A program made the translations under genes and the position numbers. DNA of 64,000 bases from Acetomicrobium hydrogeniformans (lineage in GTDB: Bacteria; Synergistota; Synergistia; Synergistales; JAFGMB01), in assembly GCA_016841745.1 (NCBI GenBank), contig JAENYO010000001.1, positions 432,799 to 496,798 of the forward strand. The letters are read 5' to 3'. Of this stretch, positions 21,943 through 32,508 are shown in pieces. A model generated the notes under the pieces. It was given only the letters and a program-made list of their open reading frames with translations, searched no databases and was not told where the DNA came from. Position 1 is the first letter of the stretch, and each line of letters opens with the position of its first letter.

Positions 21943-22487
21943 TTTATACTCCACAGCGCATCTGCCCCCTCGGAAAGGATGAAAAGACCGTCAAACGTTG
22001 CAAATCCTGATCGACCATCAATAACAAGAAAATTCTGTTCTATCCGAATCCCGTTTTCAAAGCTAATCTGCCCGAGAGAAGGATATATATGTGCCTCTGG
22101 AGCAATCCAATGCACCGGTTTTTTTTCTCCACGAAAAATCCCTTGTGGTTCCCTAAGTAACCACAAGTCATCTGTTTCATTATAAATTCCTTCCGGAGAA
22201 TCCACTCTCCATATATTGCCGTTATCCATTGCTCCATCTATACGGATATCGGCAAGGGAGTAAATTACACCAGCTTTAATCGCCTCGCCCACAGTAATGA
22301 GCCACTTATCTCCAGAGATTTCCCTGGAAAATTCCAGATCTTCTACTGTGACTTCAGGCAGCTTTTCTTCTTTTGTCGCGGTAATGTTCTTTTCAAGACC
22401 AAGATCCTTTACTATGTTCCAGGCAAAGAAAGAACCCGCAAGAAGGATTAAAAGAACAAACAGTTTACCACGAGATACGCCAGACAT
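21939..22487 (-). CDS. lptC: LptC-like LPS export protein
   Basis: A 182-residue protein with one N-terminal transmembrane segment (about 8-24) and a periplasmic domain with the repeating hydrophobic pattern of the LptC/LptA beta-jellyroll. LptC joins the inner-membrane LptBFG transporter to the periplasmic bridge. Sequence identity to known LptC is low by eye; the topology and its coupling to lptD by an ATGA overlap are the main support. It overlaps the upstream exported-protein gene by 23 bp. Confidence 0.75.
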   Translation of the reverse strand: MSGVSRGKLFVLLILLAGSFFAWNIVKDLGLEKNITATKEEKLPEVTVEDLEFSREISGDKWLITVGEAIKAGVIYSLADIRIDGAMDNGNIWRVDSPEGIYNETDDLWLLREPQGIFRGEKKPVHWIAPEAHIYPSLGQISFENGIRIEQNFLVIDGRSGFATFDGLFILSEGADALWSIK

Positions 22488-23499
22488 CTCCTGTTTCCAC
22501 CATTCTGAAGATCTTTCTTTTAAAGGTCTTCATAATCATAAGATCTGTCCTGGCAACAACCTCTGCCTGGAACTCATCGATCCAGTGTATTTCATATCCA
22601 TTTTGCAGAACCAATCTGAACGGAGACTGCATAGCACTTGCTGTAAAGGCATTCTGCGAGTATTTCCCCCTTGATTCACTGGAAAGGAGATCATACATAG
22701 CAGCATAATCACCTTCAACCCACCTGGCGATGAAGGTGGAAAGGACATCATCCTTTGAAAGATGACCGACTGAATCCAGATCAACTTCTGGTACAGGGGT
22801 GAATGCTTCACTTTTCTCAGCTGGAATTATATCTTCTGAAACAGGTTTTTTCTGCAAGGGCGGTTTTTCATCAACAGAACCCATGGAAGGAACCACAATA
22901 ACTTCAGCTTTTGTTACCGGAAGCTTGGGAACCTTTCCCAGATCATTCTTTTCTGGCAGAATGATCTGATCATCCATAGGAAAGAAAAAACTTGTTTCTG
23001 TTTCTATTCCAAGACCTTTAACGATAATACTGAACGCCCTTTCTTCCTGCTTCGGGAAAAATACGATTCCCTGAACAACGCCTTTCATTGGCAAGTCGAA
23101 GGAAGGGTCGTGGGAAAGAGGAGCAGATATTTTCCCACTTTTAGTTCTCAGAGTGATCTTATCTGAAAATGGAGACATATCCATATCATTCTGACCAAAA
23201 GAGTAGAAAGAAAAAAGAAAAGCTTCAGTTTCATTCATTTTTAATTCATCCACAAAGGTCTGCCGATATAGATCTCCCTCCTTAGGAGACATTCCCTGCT
23301 TCTCTGACTCAGCACGGACCCAAGGATCTACCAGATCCTCAGAATAGTGAACTATCCATACAAAACAGTCCTTGCCCCAGTGAAAGGATGTCCATTTATC
23401 CAGAACCATGTTCACTTCCTGGAGGGAAGTCAAAGCAAAGCTTGCAGTGGCACACAAAACCAATATCAGGAAAGCCAGGGTCAACCTTAATGATCTCAT
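22465..23499 (-). CDS. exported protein with C-terminal NTF2-like domain; paralogue of 33546-34301
   Basis: About 344 residues with a signal peptide (MRSLRLTLAF to ASFA). The N-terminal domain (about 25-180) is similar by eye to the exported protein at 33546-34301: a Trp-containing start, a YSEDL-type segment, an E-K-rich helix, a PF(S/D) element and a GIVFFPK strand. After a linker comes a C-terminal domain of about 100 residues (DDVLSTFIARWVEGDYAAMYDLLS and on, in parts) resembling NTF2/SnoaL-like folds. The ATG at 23499 is preferred to TTG 23508. It sits directly upstream of lptC, so an envelope role is inferred. I do not recognise the N-terminal family. Confidence 0.78.
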   Translation of the reverse strand: MRSLRLTLAFLILVLCATASFALTSLQEVNMVLDKWTSFHWGKDCFVWIVHYSEDLVDPWVRAESEKQGMSPKEGDLYRQTFVDELKMNETEAFLFSFYSFGQNDMDMSPFSDKITLRTKSGKISAPLSHDPSFDLPMKGVVQGIVFFPKQEERAFSIIVKGLGIETETSFFFPMDDQIILPEKNDLGKVPKLPVTKAEVIVVPSMGSVDEKPPLQKKPVSEDIIPAEKSEAFTPVPEVDLDSVGHLSKDDVLSTFIARWVEGDYAAMYDLLSSESRGKYSQNAFTASAMQSPFRLVLQNGYEIHWIDEFQAEVVARTDLMIMKTFKRKIFRMVETGDVWRISW

Positions 23500-23513
23500 G
23501 ACAGGCAAATCCC

Positions 23514-23951
23514 CTAAAGTCTGTAATCTATTATTGCTGAAACACCCACACCCTGGACTCTCTTGAATCGCTGTAACGGATTTTCCGAATCAATTGGTAC
23601 AAGTATTTCTACCCTTATTCTATCCTTAAAAGTTGTTTCTATCTGAGCCACTGCCTTGGTGCTTGCCACAACATCCCCCTTGGGTCCGGCAACCTGTGCC
23701 GCCCCTATCCTTGTCCCGCTTCCAAGAGAAACAATAGGGACGACCTTAGTATGTCCTTCCACTTTTGCTCCTTTGTTGAAAGTTACGGTGTTGATAAAAT
23801 CATTCAGAGGACCAGCAACAGCTGAAACAAGGAATCCTCCGCCAACAACTCCTAGAAGGTCCTTGAGATCAAGGGCAAAAGCCGCTCCTGAAAAAAGGGC
23901 CCCCACGACAAGTATTATGGCGGTGAACCTTTTAATTTTAATAGACTTCAT
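23514..23951 (-). CDS. exported protein of unknown function
   Basis: A 145-residue protein with a clear signal peptide (MKSIKIKRFTA, hydrophobic core, cleavage near AFA-LD). The mature part holds a glycine-rich hydrophobic segment (LLGVVGGGFLVSAVAGP) that might be a membrane-active helix, then a soluble region ending IIDYRL. Its ATG shares a base with the stop of the upstream gene (TAATG), so translation is coupled. It is the middle one of three exported unknowns between pyrG and lptC. No family recognised. Confidence 0.72.
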   Translation of the reverse strand: MKSIKIKRFTAIILVVGALFSGAAFALDLKDLLGVVGGGFLVSAVAGPLNDFINTVTFNKGAKVEGHTKVVPIVSLGSGTRIGAAQVAGPKGDVVASTKAVAQIETTFKDRIRVEILVPIDSENPLQRFKRVQGVGVSAIIDYRL

Positions 23952-24964
23952 TATTCAGTACTAACCTCCCTCAATAGATCGCCGGAATCTTCCGTAACAG
24001 CACTATGGGAAAGCATTCCCTGCAAGCCTGCAGGAACAGGGTAACCAGACACTCTGACTATTTCAGAGGTCTGAACGAAGAAAGTCGTACCCTCAGGAAT
24101 ATCCCTGGCATCTCCCCTTATAAGCAATCCTCCAGCTAAGCCTACCGGGCCAAGGAGAATGGCACCTATAAAACTAGTACCTACTGCTGCCATCTGTGCT
24201 TTCTCAGCTTTTGTTGCCTTTTCAGAAGCCTCTCCCATTGACAGTGGGATCAATTCCGGTCCAAGCGGGACCAGGGAATCAAAGGAAATAGCGATCTCGG
24301 AAGGTCTTCCAAAACTCTTCGGCTTCGTAACCTTATCAACATGACCCAGAATTCGGCTGCCTTTTGGAGCAAGAAGATAGGTGCCCAGAGTAAGGTCCTC
24401 AGTCAGGTACATTTTTACAGGATCTCCTGCTTTTGCAGTAGCCGGAGCCAGATTTTCAAGGAGAGTGGATTTCATGACAGTATCAACCGGGATCTCCACA
24501 TCTTCCCAGGTAATGTCATCGGTCAGAAGGAGGGAAAGAAGACGTTCCAATCTCATCGCAAGGGGTTTATTCTCCATTGTCTCCCCTTCAAGACTTTTCT
24601 CAAGAAAAGCTATTCTTTCTTCAGCAGGTCCATAAGAATCTGATTCCTGTGATAAAGCCCATTCAGCCACTCCAAGCTTGAAGAGCATTGAGGGTTGGCC
24701 AATATTCCCTTTTTCAAGGAAATTCAGGAGGGCACTCTGCCTTGCTGCAATACTCCCTGGAAGTTCCCTGCCAAACAATGCTACCTCAAGTTCACTCAGC
24801 CTTGCGATCAGACCTCCTGTCCTTGTCTGCCCAAATACAATAGATTCAGTCCTCTCCATGGTCTGGAAAGTCGAGGCACTATTAAGATCCTCAACTGCAA
24901 AAGCACTTAGGGAAACTGAAAGAAATACCATTATTAAAACGAAAAACACCAGATTCTTTTTCAT
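23951..24964 (-). CDS. exported protein with FG-repeat-like N-terminus
   Basis: A 337-residue protein with a signal peptide (MKKNLVFFVL to AFA). The N-terminal part carries two adjacent similar units, FGQTRTGGLIARLSELE and FGRELPGSIAARQSALL. The C-terminal half has a beta-rich region (LLAPKGSRILGHVDKV, then ISFDSLVPLGPELIPL) and a hydrophobic Gly/Ala stretch (GTSFIGAILLGPVGLAGG), resembling the C-terminal domains of some TrbI-like or cyanobacterial envelope proteins; this is recollection, not a search. The ATG at 24964 follows AAGGAGG by seven bases. It lies 20 bp after pyrG and starts the exported trio. Confidence 0.75.
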   Translation of the reverse strand: MKKNLVFFVLIMVFLSVSLSAFAVEDLNSASTFQTMERTESIVFGQTRTGGLIARLSELEVALFGRELPGSIAARQSALLNFLEKGNIGQPSMLFKLGVAEWALSQESDSYGPAEERIAFLEKSLEGETMENKPLAMRLERLLSLLLTDDITWEDVEIPVDTVMKSTLLENLAPATAKAGDPVKMYLTEDLTLGTYLLAPKGSRILGHVDKVTKPKSFGRPSEIAISFDSLVPLGPELIPLSMGEASEKATKAEKAQMAAVGTSFIGAILLGPVGLAGGLLIRGDARDIPEGTTFFVQTSEIVRVSGYPVPAGLQGMLSHSAVTEDSGDLLREVSTE

Positions 24965-24984
24965 AACAAGCCCTCCTTCGTTGA

Positions 24985-26616
<1,632 letters not shown>

Positions 26617-26756
26617 CTATATCTTATAAAAACTACACAGGCAATCCTCTAACTCTCGTTAAGGAAGCTGGTTTTTATCGATTATTATTACAAACCATTA
26701 TACACTCGAGCTGACGTTGAGTGCCTCATTAATTTTTCTTATATCAGAACCTGTTT

Positions 26757-26795
26757 AAACAAAATTTGGACCAGGGGAATTACCCTGGTCCAAAT
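26757..26795 (-). terminator. Rho-independent terminator after the LysM peptidase
   Basis: A 13-bp perfect stem (ATTTGGACCAGGG / CCCTGGTCCAAAT, six-base loop) is followed on the minus strand by TTTTGTTT. It ends the rho-region transcript before the pyrG promoter region. Confidence 0.87.
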
Positions 26796-26838
26796 ATTAT
26801 GCTTTCTTCAAAAGCCAATTAAGCTATTTTAACCTGTA

Positions 26839-28323
26839 TCAACGAAGAACCCTCAAGGGATTAATTGCCTTATTGTTACTTCTAACTTCGAAATGAAGGT
26901 GCGGACCAGTAACTCTGCCGCTTGAACCTACCTTTGCTATTACCTGTCCGGAAGACACCTTGGCACCTTTTCTGACCATAAGCCTGCTGCAGTGTGCATA
27001 AAGGGTAGAATAACCACTCCCGTGATTGATAACGACAACTCGACCATATCCCCCCATCCATCCTGAATAGGCGACTCTGCCGGCTTTTGCAGCCCTGATA
27101 GGTACCCCTGTACCAGCCTTGATATCTATACCGGTATGGAAGGATCTTCTCTTGGTTATGGGATGCCTTCTCCATCCAAAGGGACTATTAATCTTCCCCA
27201 CCACAGGCCAACGGAATGATCTGGAATATGACTTTGATGTCCTGGACGAACTGATTGAGTAAACAGATGCAGCCGGAGATGCCCCTGGAATAAATATCTC
27301 CCTGCCTACCTCCAGGCTGGAAAGGTCTTTTTCAGAATTGGTTTCGTTAACCCTTTCCGGATCAAGCTTGTATTTCTTTGCTATGCCACTCAGGGTGTCA
27401 CCTTTTTTGATCTTGTAGAAGATTCCGTCCTGGTTGGGAACCCTGAGGGTAAGACCCGGCTTCAGATAATCAGGATTCTTGAGATTATTGCTTCCAAAAA
27501 GGGTATCGATAGAAAGATTGAAGGTATTGGCTATGGACCAGAGACTATCTCCATCTGCTACCACGTAGGTGATTACCTTAAGGGGCTTTATGCGATTCCG
27601 CTTCTCCAGCTCTTCTGCCTTGCGTCTTTCTACCTCTAACTGTACAACGTTGACATCTTCCTTAGACAGTGGGATCAGAAGCAGTTGGCCCTCCCTTAGC
27701 ATATCGGGATTGTTAAGACCGTTAGCGTCAACGATATTCTGAGGTCTAAGAGCATGTTTTCTGGAAATATCTGTAAGGTTATCACCAGGTTTTACAACGT
27801 GTTCCACCCATTGGGGAGTTTTTTCCTCCAGAGTAACTTCAACAGCGTCAACGGGATCAGAGAGATCTTCATCAGGCTGATCCTGAACAACCACATCAAC
27901 GCTCATTTCTTCAAGAACGACATCCGTTTTTTCTATTTCACCTGAATCCACCTTGGGATCATCGGGATCGCTGTTCCCATTTTCTTCCTGTGGTAGAAGT
28001 TCCTTCAGGATAATTCCTTCACTGGCAAAGGAGGCATCTGCTGGAAGGGGACCTATTCCGAGGATCTCTTCCCCGGTAGTATCTGTAATATTCTCAGCAT
28101 CATAAAGATAAGCTTTCTCCATCTCTATAACGATAAATCCTGTAGGGAGTTTTTCATCTGGTGCCGGATCCAGGCTGACCGGTCCCTGCCAGCTTGTTCC
28201 TGTAGCTCTGTTGGTACAACAGATGGAGAGAAAAAGGGTGGCGCTGAGCATTAATATAATTGCAACCATAAACCCTGTCCGGCCCTTGATCCGACCAAAA
28301 AGACGACCTGGAGAGATTTTCAA
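26839..28323 (-). CDS. triple-LysM M23 family peptidoglycan endopeptidase
   Basis: A 494-residue protein with an N-terminal hydrophobic anchor (about 18-36) and an acidic linker (about 40-175). Three LysM repeats follow (about 178-222, 250-295 and 302-347; cores PGDNLTDISRKH, DGDSLWSIANTF and KGDTLSGIAKKY). A C-terminal M23 domain (about 375-492) has intact ligands in HTGID and PHLHFE. It binds and cleaves peptidoglycan at the cell envelope. The TTG start at 28323 has AGGAGG seven bases upstream. The Cys pair after the anchor lacks a proper lipobox, so a membrane anchor rather than a lipoprotein is likely. Confidence 0.93.
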   Translation of the reverse strand: MKISPGRLFGRIKGRTGFMVAIILMLSATLFLSICCTNRATGTSWQGPVSLDPAPDEKLPTGFIVIEMEKAYLYDAENITDTTGEEILGIGPLPADASFASEGIILKELLPQEENGNSDPDDPKVDSGEIEKTDVVLEEMSVDVVVQDQPDEDLSDPVDAVEVTLEEKTPQWVEHVVKPGDNLTDISRKHALRPQNIVDANGLNNPDMLREGQLLLIPLSKEDVNVVQLEVERRKAEELEKRNRIKPLKVITYVVADGDSLWSIANTFNLSIDTLFGSNNLKNPDYLKPGLTLRVPNQDGIFYKIKKGDTLSGIAKKYKLDPERVNETNSEKDLSSLEVGREIFIPGASPAASVYSISSSRTSKSYSRSFRWPVVGKINSPFGWRRHPITKRRSFHTGIDIKAGTGVPIRAAKAGRVAYSGWMGGYGRVVVINHGSGYSTLYAHCSRLMVRKGAKVSSGQVIAKVGSSGRVTGPHLHFEVRSNNKAINPLRVLR

Positions 28324-28410
28324 ATCCCTACCTCCTGACTACGTATGCAGAAATATATTACTCTCGAATGACCCTAGACATTATAACTGAAAATTCCTGT
28401 ATAAAAAATA

Positions 28411-29799
28411 CTAAGATTTCTTGATTGTCTTTAAAAATTCACTATTCGTTTTTGCCTGTTTAAGTTTATCGATGATAAGGTTCAGTGCCCCTGCCTCATC
28501 AACATTTACAATGCGCCTCCGAAGAAGCCACATCCTTTCCAGTTCATCTTCAGAAAAAAGCAGCTCTTCTCTCCTCGTTCCGGACTTGATTATATCGAGA
28601 GCCGGGAAGATCCTCTGCTCAGACAGTTTACGTGAAAGGTGGAGTTCCATGTTACCAGTTCCTTTGAACTCCTCATAGATAACATCGTCCATCCTGCTTC
28701 CAGTGTCTACAAGAGCCGTACCAACTATGGTCAGACTGCCTCCCTCCTCTATATTTCTGGCAGCTCCGAAAAATCTTTTGGGGAAATAGAGGGCAGCAGG
28801 ATCCATGCCTCCTGAAAGAGTCCTTCCAGAAGGGGGCACCACAAGATTGGAGGCCCGCGCCAGACGGGTTATGGAATCCAGAAGCAGAACTACATCCTTT
28901 CCGACTTCCACAAGTCTCTTGGCTTTTTCCAGGGCTAAATTAGCAACTCTCAGATGTTCTTCAGCTGGCCTGTCGAAGGTAGAAGCTATAATCTCTCCGT
29001 CTACAGACCTCGACATGTCAGTTACTTCTTCGGGTCTCTCATCTATGAGCAGAACCATAAGGATTATATCTGAATGATTGGTTGTCACTCCGTGAGCAAT
29101 ATTTTTAAGAAGGGTCGTCTTTCCAGCTTTGGGAGGAGACACGATAAGGGCTCTCTGTCCTTTGCCTATAGGTGAGAACAGGTCAACCAAACGGGTAGAT
29201 ATTTCTTTGGGGGATGTTTCCAGAGTAAGCCTTTCATCAGGAAATATAGGTGTGAGCTGGCCAAAATGAGGTCTTCTTCTTGCCGCTTCGGGGTCGGAGA
29301 AATTTACCATTTCAACCCTGAGAAGAGCCTCGTAGTGTTCCTGTTCCTTGGGCTGACGTATAAGGCCCCAGACCACATCGCCGTTTCTCAGACCAAAACG
29401 CCTTATCTGGGAGGCCGATACGTAGATATCGTTATCGCTGGGGAGAAGACCTTCTGGGCGGAGGAAACCGTAACCTTCGTTCAATATTTCAAGAGTGCCA
29501 CCACCAAAGCGATATTTCATATTCTCTGCCTGCTTCTTCAACATGGCGAGGATAAGGTTGTCTTTTCTCAGAGAGGTTATCCCGTTAACACCAAGCTCTT
29601 TTGCTATTTTCTTCAAATCACTTATAGTGAGAGCAGACAACCTGGTGAAGGAGTATCTTGGTTTTGGAACCGATTTCACTTCTCCGTTGGGTGAGATGTT
29701 CCCTTCAGATCCATTTGACCCGGTGCTGCTGTTTTTTCCCTGTGTAATTTCTTTTTCGCTGTTAGTATCTATTTTCGTATCCACTTGTTTATCTCCCAT
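28411..29799 (-). CDS. rho: transcription termination factor Rho
   Basis: A 462-residue RNA-dependent ATPase hexamer subunit. After a low-complexity N-terminal tail come a Rho N-terminal helical domain ([15 protein letters not shown]), the RNA-binding cold-shock-like domain ([26 protein letters not shown]) and the ATPase domain with Walker [12 protein letters not shown] and Walker [15 protein letters not shown]. The ATG at 29799 lies inside the end of the transaldolase gene; a TTG at 29841 is possible but neither has a well-spaced SD. It is probably coupled to tal. Confidence 0.95.
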   Translation of the reverse strand: MGDKQVDTKIDTNSEKEITQGKNSSTGSNGSEGNISPNGEVKSVPKPRYSFTRLSALTISDLKKIAKELGVNGITSLRKDNLILAMLKKQAENMKYRFGGGTLEILNEGYGFLRPEGLLPSDNDIYVSASQIRRFGLRNGDVVWGLIRQPKEQEHYEALLRVEMVNFSDPEAARRRPHFGQLTPIFPDERLTLETSPKEISTRLVDLFSPIGKGQRALIVSPPKAGKTTLLKNIAHGVTTNHSDIILMVLLIDERPEEVTDMSRSVDGEIIASTFDRPAEEHLRVANLALEKAKRLVEVGKDVVLLLDSITRLARASNLVVPPSGRTLSGGMDPAALYFPKRFFGAARNIEEGGSLTIVGTALVDTGSRMDDVIYEEFKGTGNMELHLSRKLSEQRIFPALDIIKSGTRREELLFSEDELERMWLLRRRIVNVDEAGALNLIIDKLKQAKTNSEFLKTIKKS

Positions 29800-30448
29800 G
29801 ATTTTTATTGTACCCTTCCCAGTCGGCAAGGAATTTCTCAATTCCCTTATCTGTGAGGGGATGATGAAAAAGCTGTTTTAACACCTTGAACGGAACTGTT
29901 GCGACATCTGCTCCGGCAAGAGCACACTGAACTACGTGAGCAGGATGGCGAATACTTGCAGCGAGAACCTTCGTCCCAATATCCTGCATGCTGAATACCT
30001 GGGCAATATCACCAACCACACCCACACCATCTTCCCCGATATCATCCAGACGACCGACAAAGGGGCTAACATAGGCAGCCCCCGCAGCTGCAGCAAGAAG
30101 GGCCTGCTGGGGGGTGAATATAAGGGTAACATTAACGGCAACACCCTCAGATGAAAGGACCTTGACAGCACCCATACCTGCAGGGGTCATGGGTATTTTT
30201 ATTACCACATTGGGTGAAATGGGAACCAGGGATCGGGCCTCCTCAATCATAGGACCCGTTTCCATTGAAAGGACTTCCACGCTTACAGGACCATCAACAA
30301 TCTCCGTTACAGCTCTGATATGGGAACCAAAGTCAACCTTCCCCTCTCTGGCGACAAGGGAAGGATTGGTAGTGACACCCGAAACAACTCCCCAAGATGC
30401 TGCCTCTCTTAGCTCATCCAGATTAGCAGTATCGAGAAAAAAGATCAT
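29789..30448 (-). CDS. tal: transaldolase (short TalC/FSA type)
   Basis: A 219-residue TIM-barrel aldolase of the short transaldolase/fructose-6-phosphate aldolase family. The N-terminal [21 protein letters not shown], the Schiff-base Lys in VVIKIPMT and the late GADVATVPF are all present. It acts in the non-oxidative pentose phosphate pathway with the split transketolase at 11314-13117. AAGGGATAGG precedes the ATG. Rho overlaps its 3' end. Distinguishing transaldolase from FSA activity needs active-site comparison. Confidence 0.93.
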   Translation of the reverse strand: MIFFLDTANLDELREAASWGVVSGVTTNPSLVAREGKVDFGSHIRAVTEIVDGPVSVEVLSMETGPMIEEARSLVPISPNVVIKIPMTPAGMGAVKVLSSEGVAVNVTLIFTPQQALLAAAAGAAYVSPFVGRLDDIGEDGVGVVGDIAQVFSMQDIGTKVLAASIRHPAHVVQCALAGADVATVPFKVLKQLFHHPLTDKGIEKFLADWEGYNKNHGR

Positions 30449-30450
30449 AC

Positions 30451-30933
30451 CTATCCCTTCTTCCTTTTTCTTTCATTTAAGTCAAAGCAGGAAACATAAT
30501 TTTTCACTACAGCAAAAACCATTCTATCGGTTTCTTTGCCATCAAGATCAAGTACCACATGATAGTTTCCAACGGGAAGGGGGGAACCATCTTCCCTCAG
30601 CAGACAGAGAGTTTTTCTCCCTTTAACTGAAGATAGATCAACTCTCTCAGTAAATACCAGTTTTTCATTGAAATACCACTTGATGGAAATTTCACAGTTC
30701 TGTGAAGCCATATCATATTCAAACCACAGGCAGAGCTGACGAGTTCCATAGGTAAACCTGCTCGCAGCACCAACAGGCAGGAATTCCTCATCAACTTCAT
30801 CACATATAACTGTTCTGACGAGTCGAAAGGTGTTTTTTTTATCACAATGCCTGATGGTCCAGACAGACAAAACCGTAAGAAGTATTAATCCTGAGGAAAC
30901 AAGCAGGAGGAAAGACCTTCCATTCTTGGACAT
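30451..30933 (-). CDS. membrane-anchored hypothetical protein with beta-sandwich-like domain
   Basis: About 160 residues with one N-terminal transmembrane segment (about 8-26) and an extracytoplasmic domain rich in beta-strand patterns ([39 protein letters not shown]). The pattern of a W-Y-F strand followed by P-x-G-x-Y and DGK recurs in small exported domains of many bacteria, but I cannot name a function. The ATG at 30933 (MSKNGRSF) is preferred over an upstream frame extension to 31032 that lacks coding character. It ends three bases before tal and heads the tal-rho unit. Confidence 0.68.
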   Translation of the reverse strand: MSKNGRSFLLLVSSGLILLTVLSVWTIRHCDKKNTFRLVRTVICDEVDEEFLPVGAASRFTYGTRQLCLWFEYDMASQNCEISIKWYFNEKLVFTERVDLSSVKGRKTLCLLREDGSPLPVGNYHVVLDLDGKETDRMVFAVVKNYVSCFDLNERKRKKG

Positions 30934-31072
30934 TATACCTATCGCTCCCTGAAAAAGACAAGTACACAAGCTGACGTTCCGTGAAATACGACCAAATTTA
31001 CATGCAGGGGAACCATTTCTGGATATTAACATTAATCCAGAAGAAGGATAGGATAGATCTGCAATTTACAAC

Positions 31073-31093
31073 TTATGATACATAATATCATAA
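31073..31093. promoter_or_regulatory. candidate operator palindrome in divergent promoter region
   Basis: A perfect 8-bp inverted repeat, TTATGATA and TATCATAA, separated by five bases (CATAA), lies 39 bp before the ECF gene start, in the region shared with the divergent gene ending at 30451. A TTTACA at 31065-31070 precedes it on the plus strand, so it may overlap the -10 region. The site is AT-rich, so chance is not excluded. Confidence 0.45.
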
Positions 31094-31131
31094 AAATGCG
31101 TTGAGATAACATCAAAGGAGAGAGATATTTC

Positions 31132-31647
31132 GTGAACAAAGAACTTTCTGCGAAAAACATAGCCCTTGGCGCCCTATTATCCGCTTCCGTAACTGTAGCT
31201 ACGATGTTGAGTATGCCTGTTCCTGGTTTCAGGCTTTATTTCAACCTGGGAGAAGGCATAATCTATACCATCGCCCTTACCCTTGGTCCAGGTTTTGGCG
31301 GCATATGTGGAGGACTGGGAGCCGGACTTGGAGATATCATCCTTGGATACCCTTTATGGGCTCCATTTACACTAATTATAAAAGGCTTTGAGGGGTATGT
31401 CGTCGGGAAACTAAGGAACAGGGGACACAAAAAAGCAATGCTGGCAGGTGCCATTGTAATGATGTGCGGATATTCTACAATAGCAGGAGTCCTTTATGGC
31501 TGGAAAGCTGCTCCGGTGGAACTTGTCACAGATATAATACAGACAGGTATGGGAGCAGCCCTCGCCCTGGTGCTTGTCCCTCTTTTGAGGAAAAGGATAA
31601 ACCCTTTCATTGCTAACCAGAAGGGAAAAGGATCGGATAAGGTATAG
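31132..31647 (+). CDS. ECF transporter S component
   Basis: A 171-residue integral membrane protein with about five to six helices, matching the substrate-binding S component of energy-coupling-factor vitamin transporters. Characteristic features are an N-terminal ALGALLSAS helix, an FNLGEG segment and a Gly-rich GPGFGGICGGLGAGLGDII region before YPLWAPFTLIIKGFEG. S components bind a vitamin and use a shared energising module encoded elsewhere; no EcfA or EcfT gene is in the window. The GTG start at 31132 follows AAAGGAG. The substrate cannot be told from sequence alone. A palindromic operator candidate lies upstream. Confidence 0.85.
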   Translation: MNKELSAKNIALGALLSASVTVATMLSMPVPGFRLYFNLGEGIIYTIALTLGPGFGGICGGLGAGLGDIILGYPLWAPFTLIIKGFEGYVVGKLRNRGHKKAMLAGAIVMMCGYSTIAGVLYGWKAAPVELVTDIIQTGMGAALALVLVPLLRKRINPFIANQKGKGSDKV

Positions 31648-31659
31648 TAAATAAAGGCC

Positions 31660-32508
31660 TTATTTTGAGACAAAATCCTTGTAGACATTTTTCAGTGAAG
31701 AGAGTATTTCTTTTTCATACTCAAAGGGAAAACCATCTACAGAGAGAGAGGCAAGTTTCGTGACACCGTCCACTGCTCCGCATTTTATAAGGGATCTGAG
31801 CATCAACTCCTCCTCTTCCAGGGAATGTCCCAGCCACATGGATTCACTGATGGAAAGAAGAGCTGCAAGAGCATAGGCTCCCCAGTTTGAGACATCAACG
31901 GGAAGAGCTATATCAGCTTCAGTAACACTGACACAGTTCGCAAAATCCGGGATCAGTTCTACTATTTTATCTTTCAGGGAACCAAGACCTGCCTCGTTTC
32001 CACCATCCCCTATGGCAATAGCCGAAAACTTTCCCTTTTCAGGTGAAAGAAGTATTTCGTCAAGGGGAAGGGTATATTCGGTGATATCCCTGCATCTCAT
32101 GTTGTAGTAACGACCATCACCTGCCCGCCCCAGTCTTTCGATGAAAATTACCATGTCTGGAAACCATTCTGATATCCCTGCAGAAGTTGTTACACTTGTA
32201 ACCAGCGGCCCTTTTACAGAGTCAGAACATAGGGAAACAGCCTCATAACATAATGGATCTGTAAATATAGTACATTCTCTGCCTGATCTCAGGATAGCCC
32301 TTCCCAGTATAGCGGCACCGGGAGGCCCATCTGTTTCAGGGCTATTTGTATCCGGGACCATAAAGCCGGTAACAATTGCAACCCTTCTGGAAAGTTTCAG
32401 TTTTTCTACTGCCTTTCCCCAGAAGGATGGCCGGTTCAACATTGAGACTACCCGTCCGGCCCTGTCGCAGGAGACGAGTTCGGATATCCGTGAAAAAGCA
32501 CTTCTCAC
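31660..32508 (-). CDS. DUF4392 (glutamate cyclase-like) protein
   Basis: A protein of about 282 residues with VAIVTGFMVPDT..PETDGPPGAAILGRAL-type sequence and AIGDGGNEAGLG, which are hallmarks of the DUF4392 / D-glutamate cyclase-like family. Mammalian relatives convert D-glutamate to 5-oxoproline; the bacterial role is uncertain. The start is taken as GTG at 32508, which overlaps the pfkA stop by four bases (GTGA) and has GAGG nine bases upstream; the frame extends to 32610 only through pfkA. It is therefore coupled to pfkA. It converges with the ECF gene with a 12-bp gap. Confidence 0.82.
   Translation of the reverse strand: MRSAFSRISELVSCDRAGRVVSMLNRPSFWGKAVEKLKLSRRVAIVTGFMVPDTNSPETDGPPGAAILGRAILRSGRECTIFTDPLCYEAVSLCSDSVKGPLVTSVTTSAGISEWFPDMVIFIERLGRAGDGRYYNMRCRDITEYTLPLDEILLSPEKGKFSAIAIGDGGNEAGLGSLKDKIVELIPDFANCVSVTEADIALPVDVSNWGAYALAALLSISESMWLGHSLEEEELMLRSLIKCGAVDGVTKLASLSVDGFPFEYEKEILSSLKNVYKDFVSK

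Noticed and set aside
28185-28240. A lipobox in the LysM M23 peptidase (Cys-Cys after the hydrophobic segment)
   Set aside because: The residue before the first Cys is Ile, not Gly, Ala or Ser; a signal anchor is more likely.
31640-31665. A palindromic AAGGCCTT as terminator between the ECF and DUF4392 genes
   Set aside because: The symmetrical part has no room for a loop and no extended stem, so it is not a usable hairpin.
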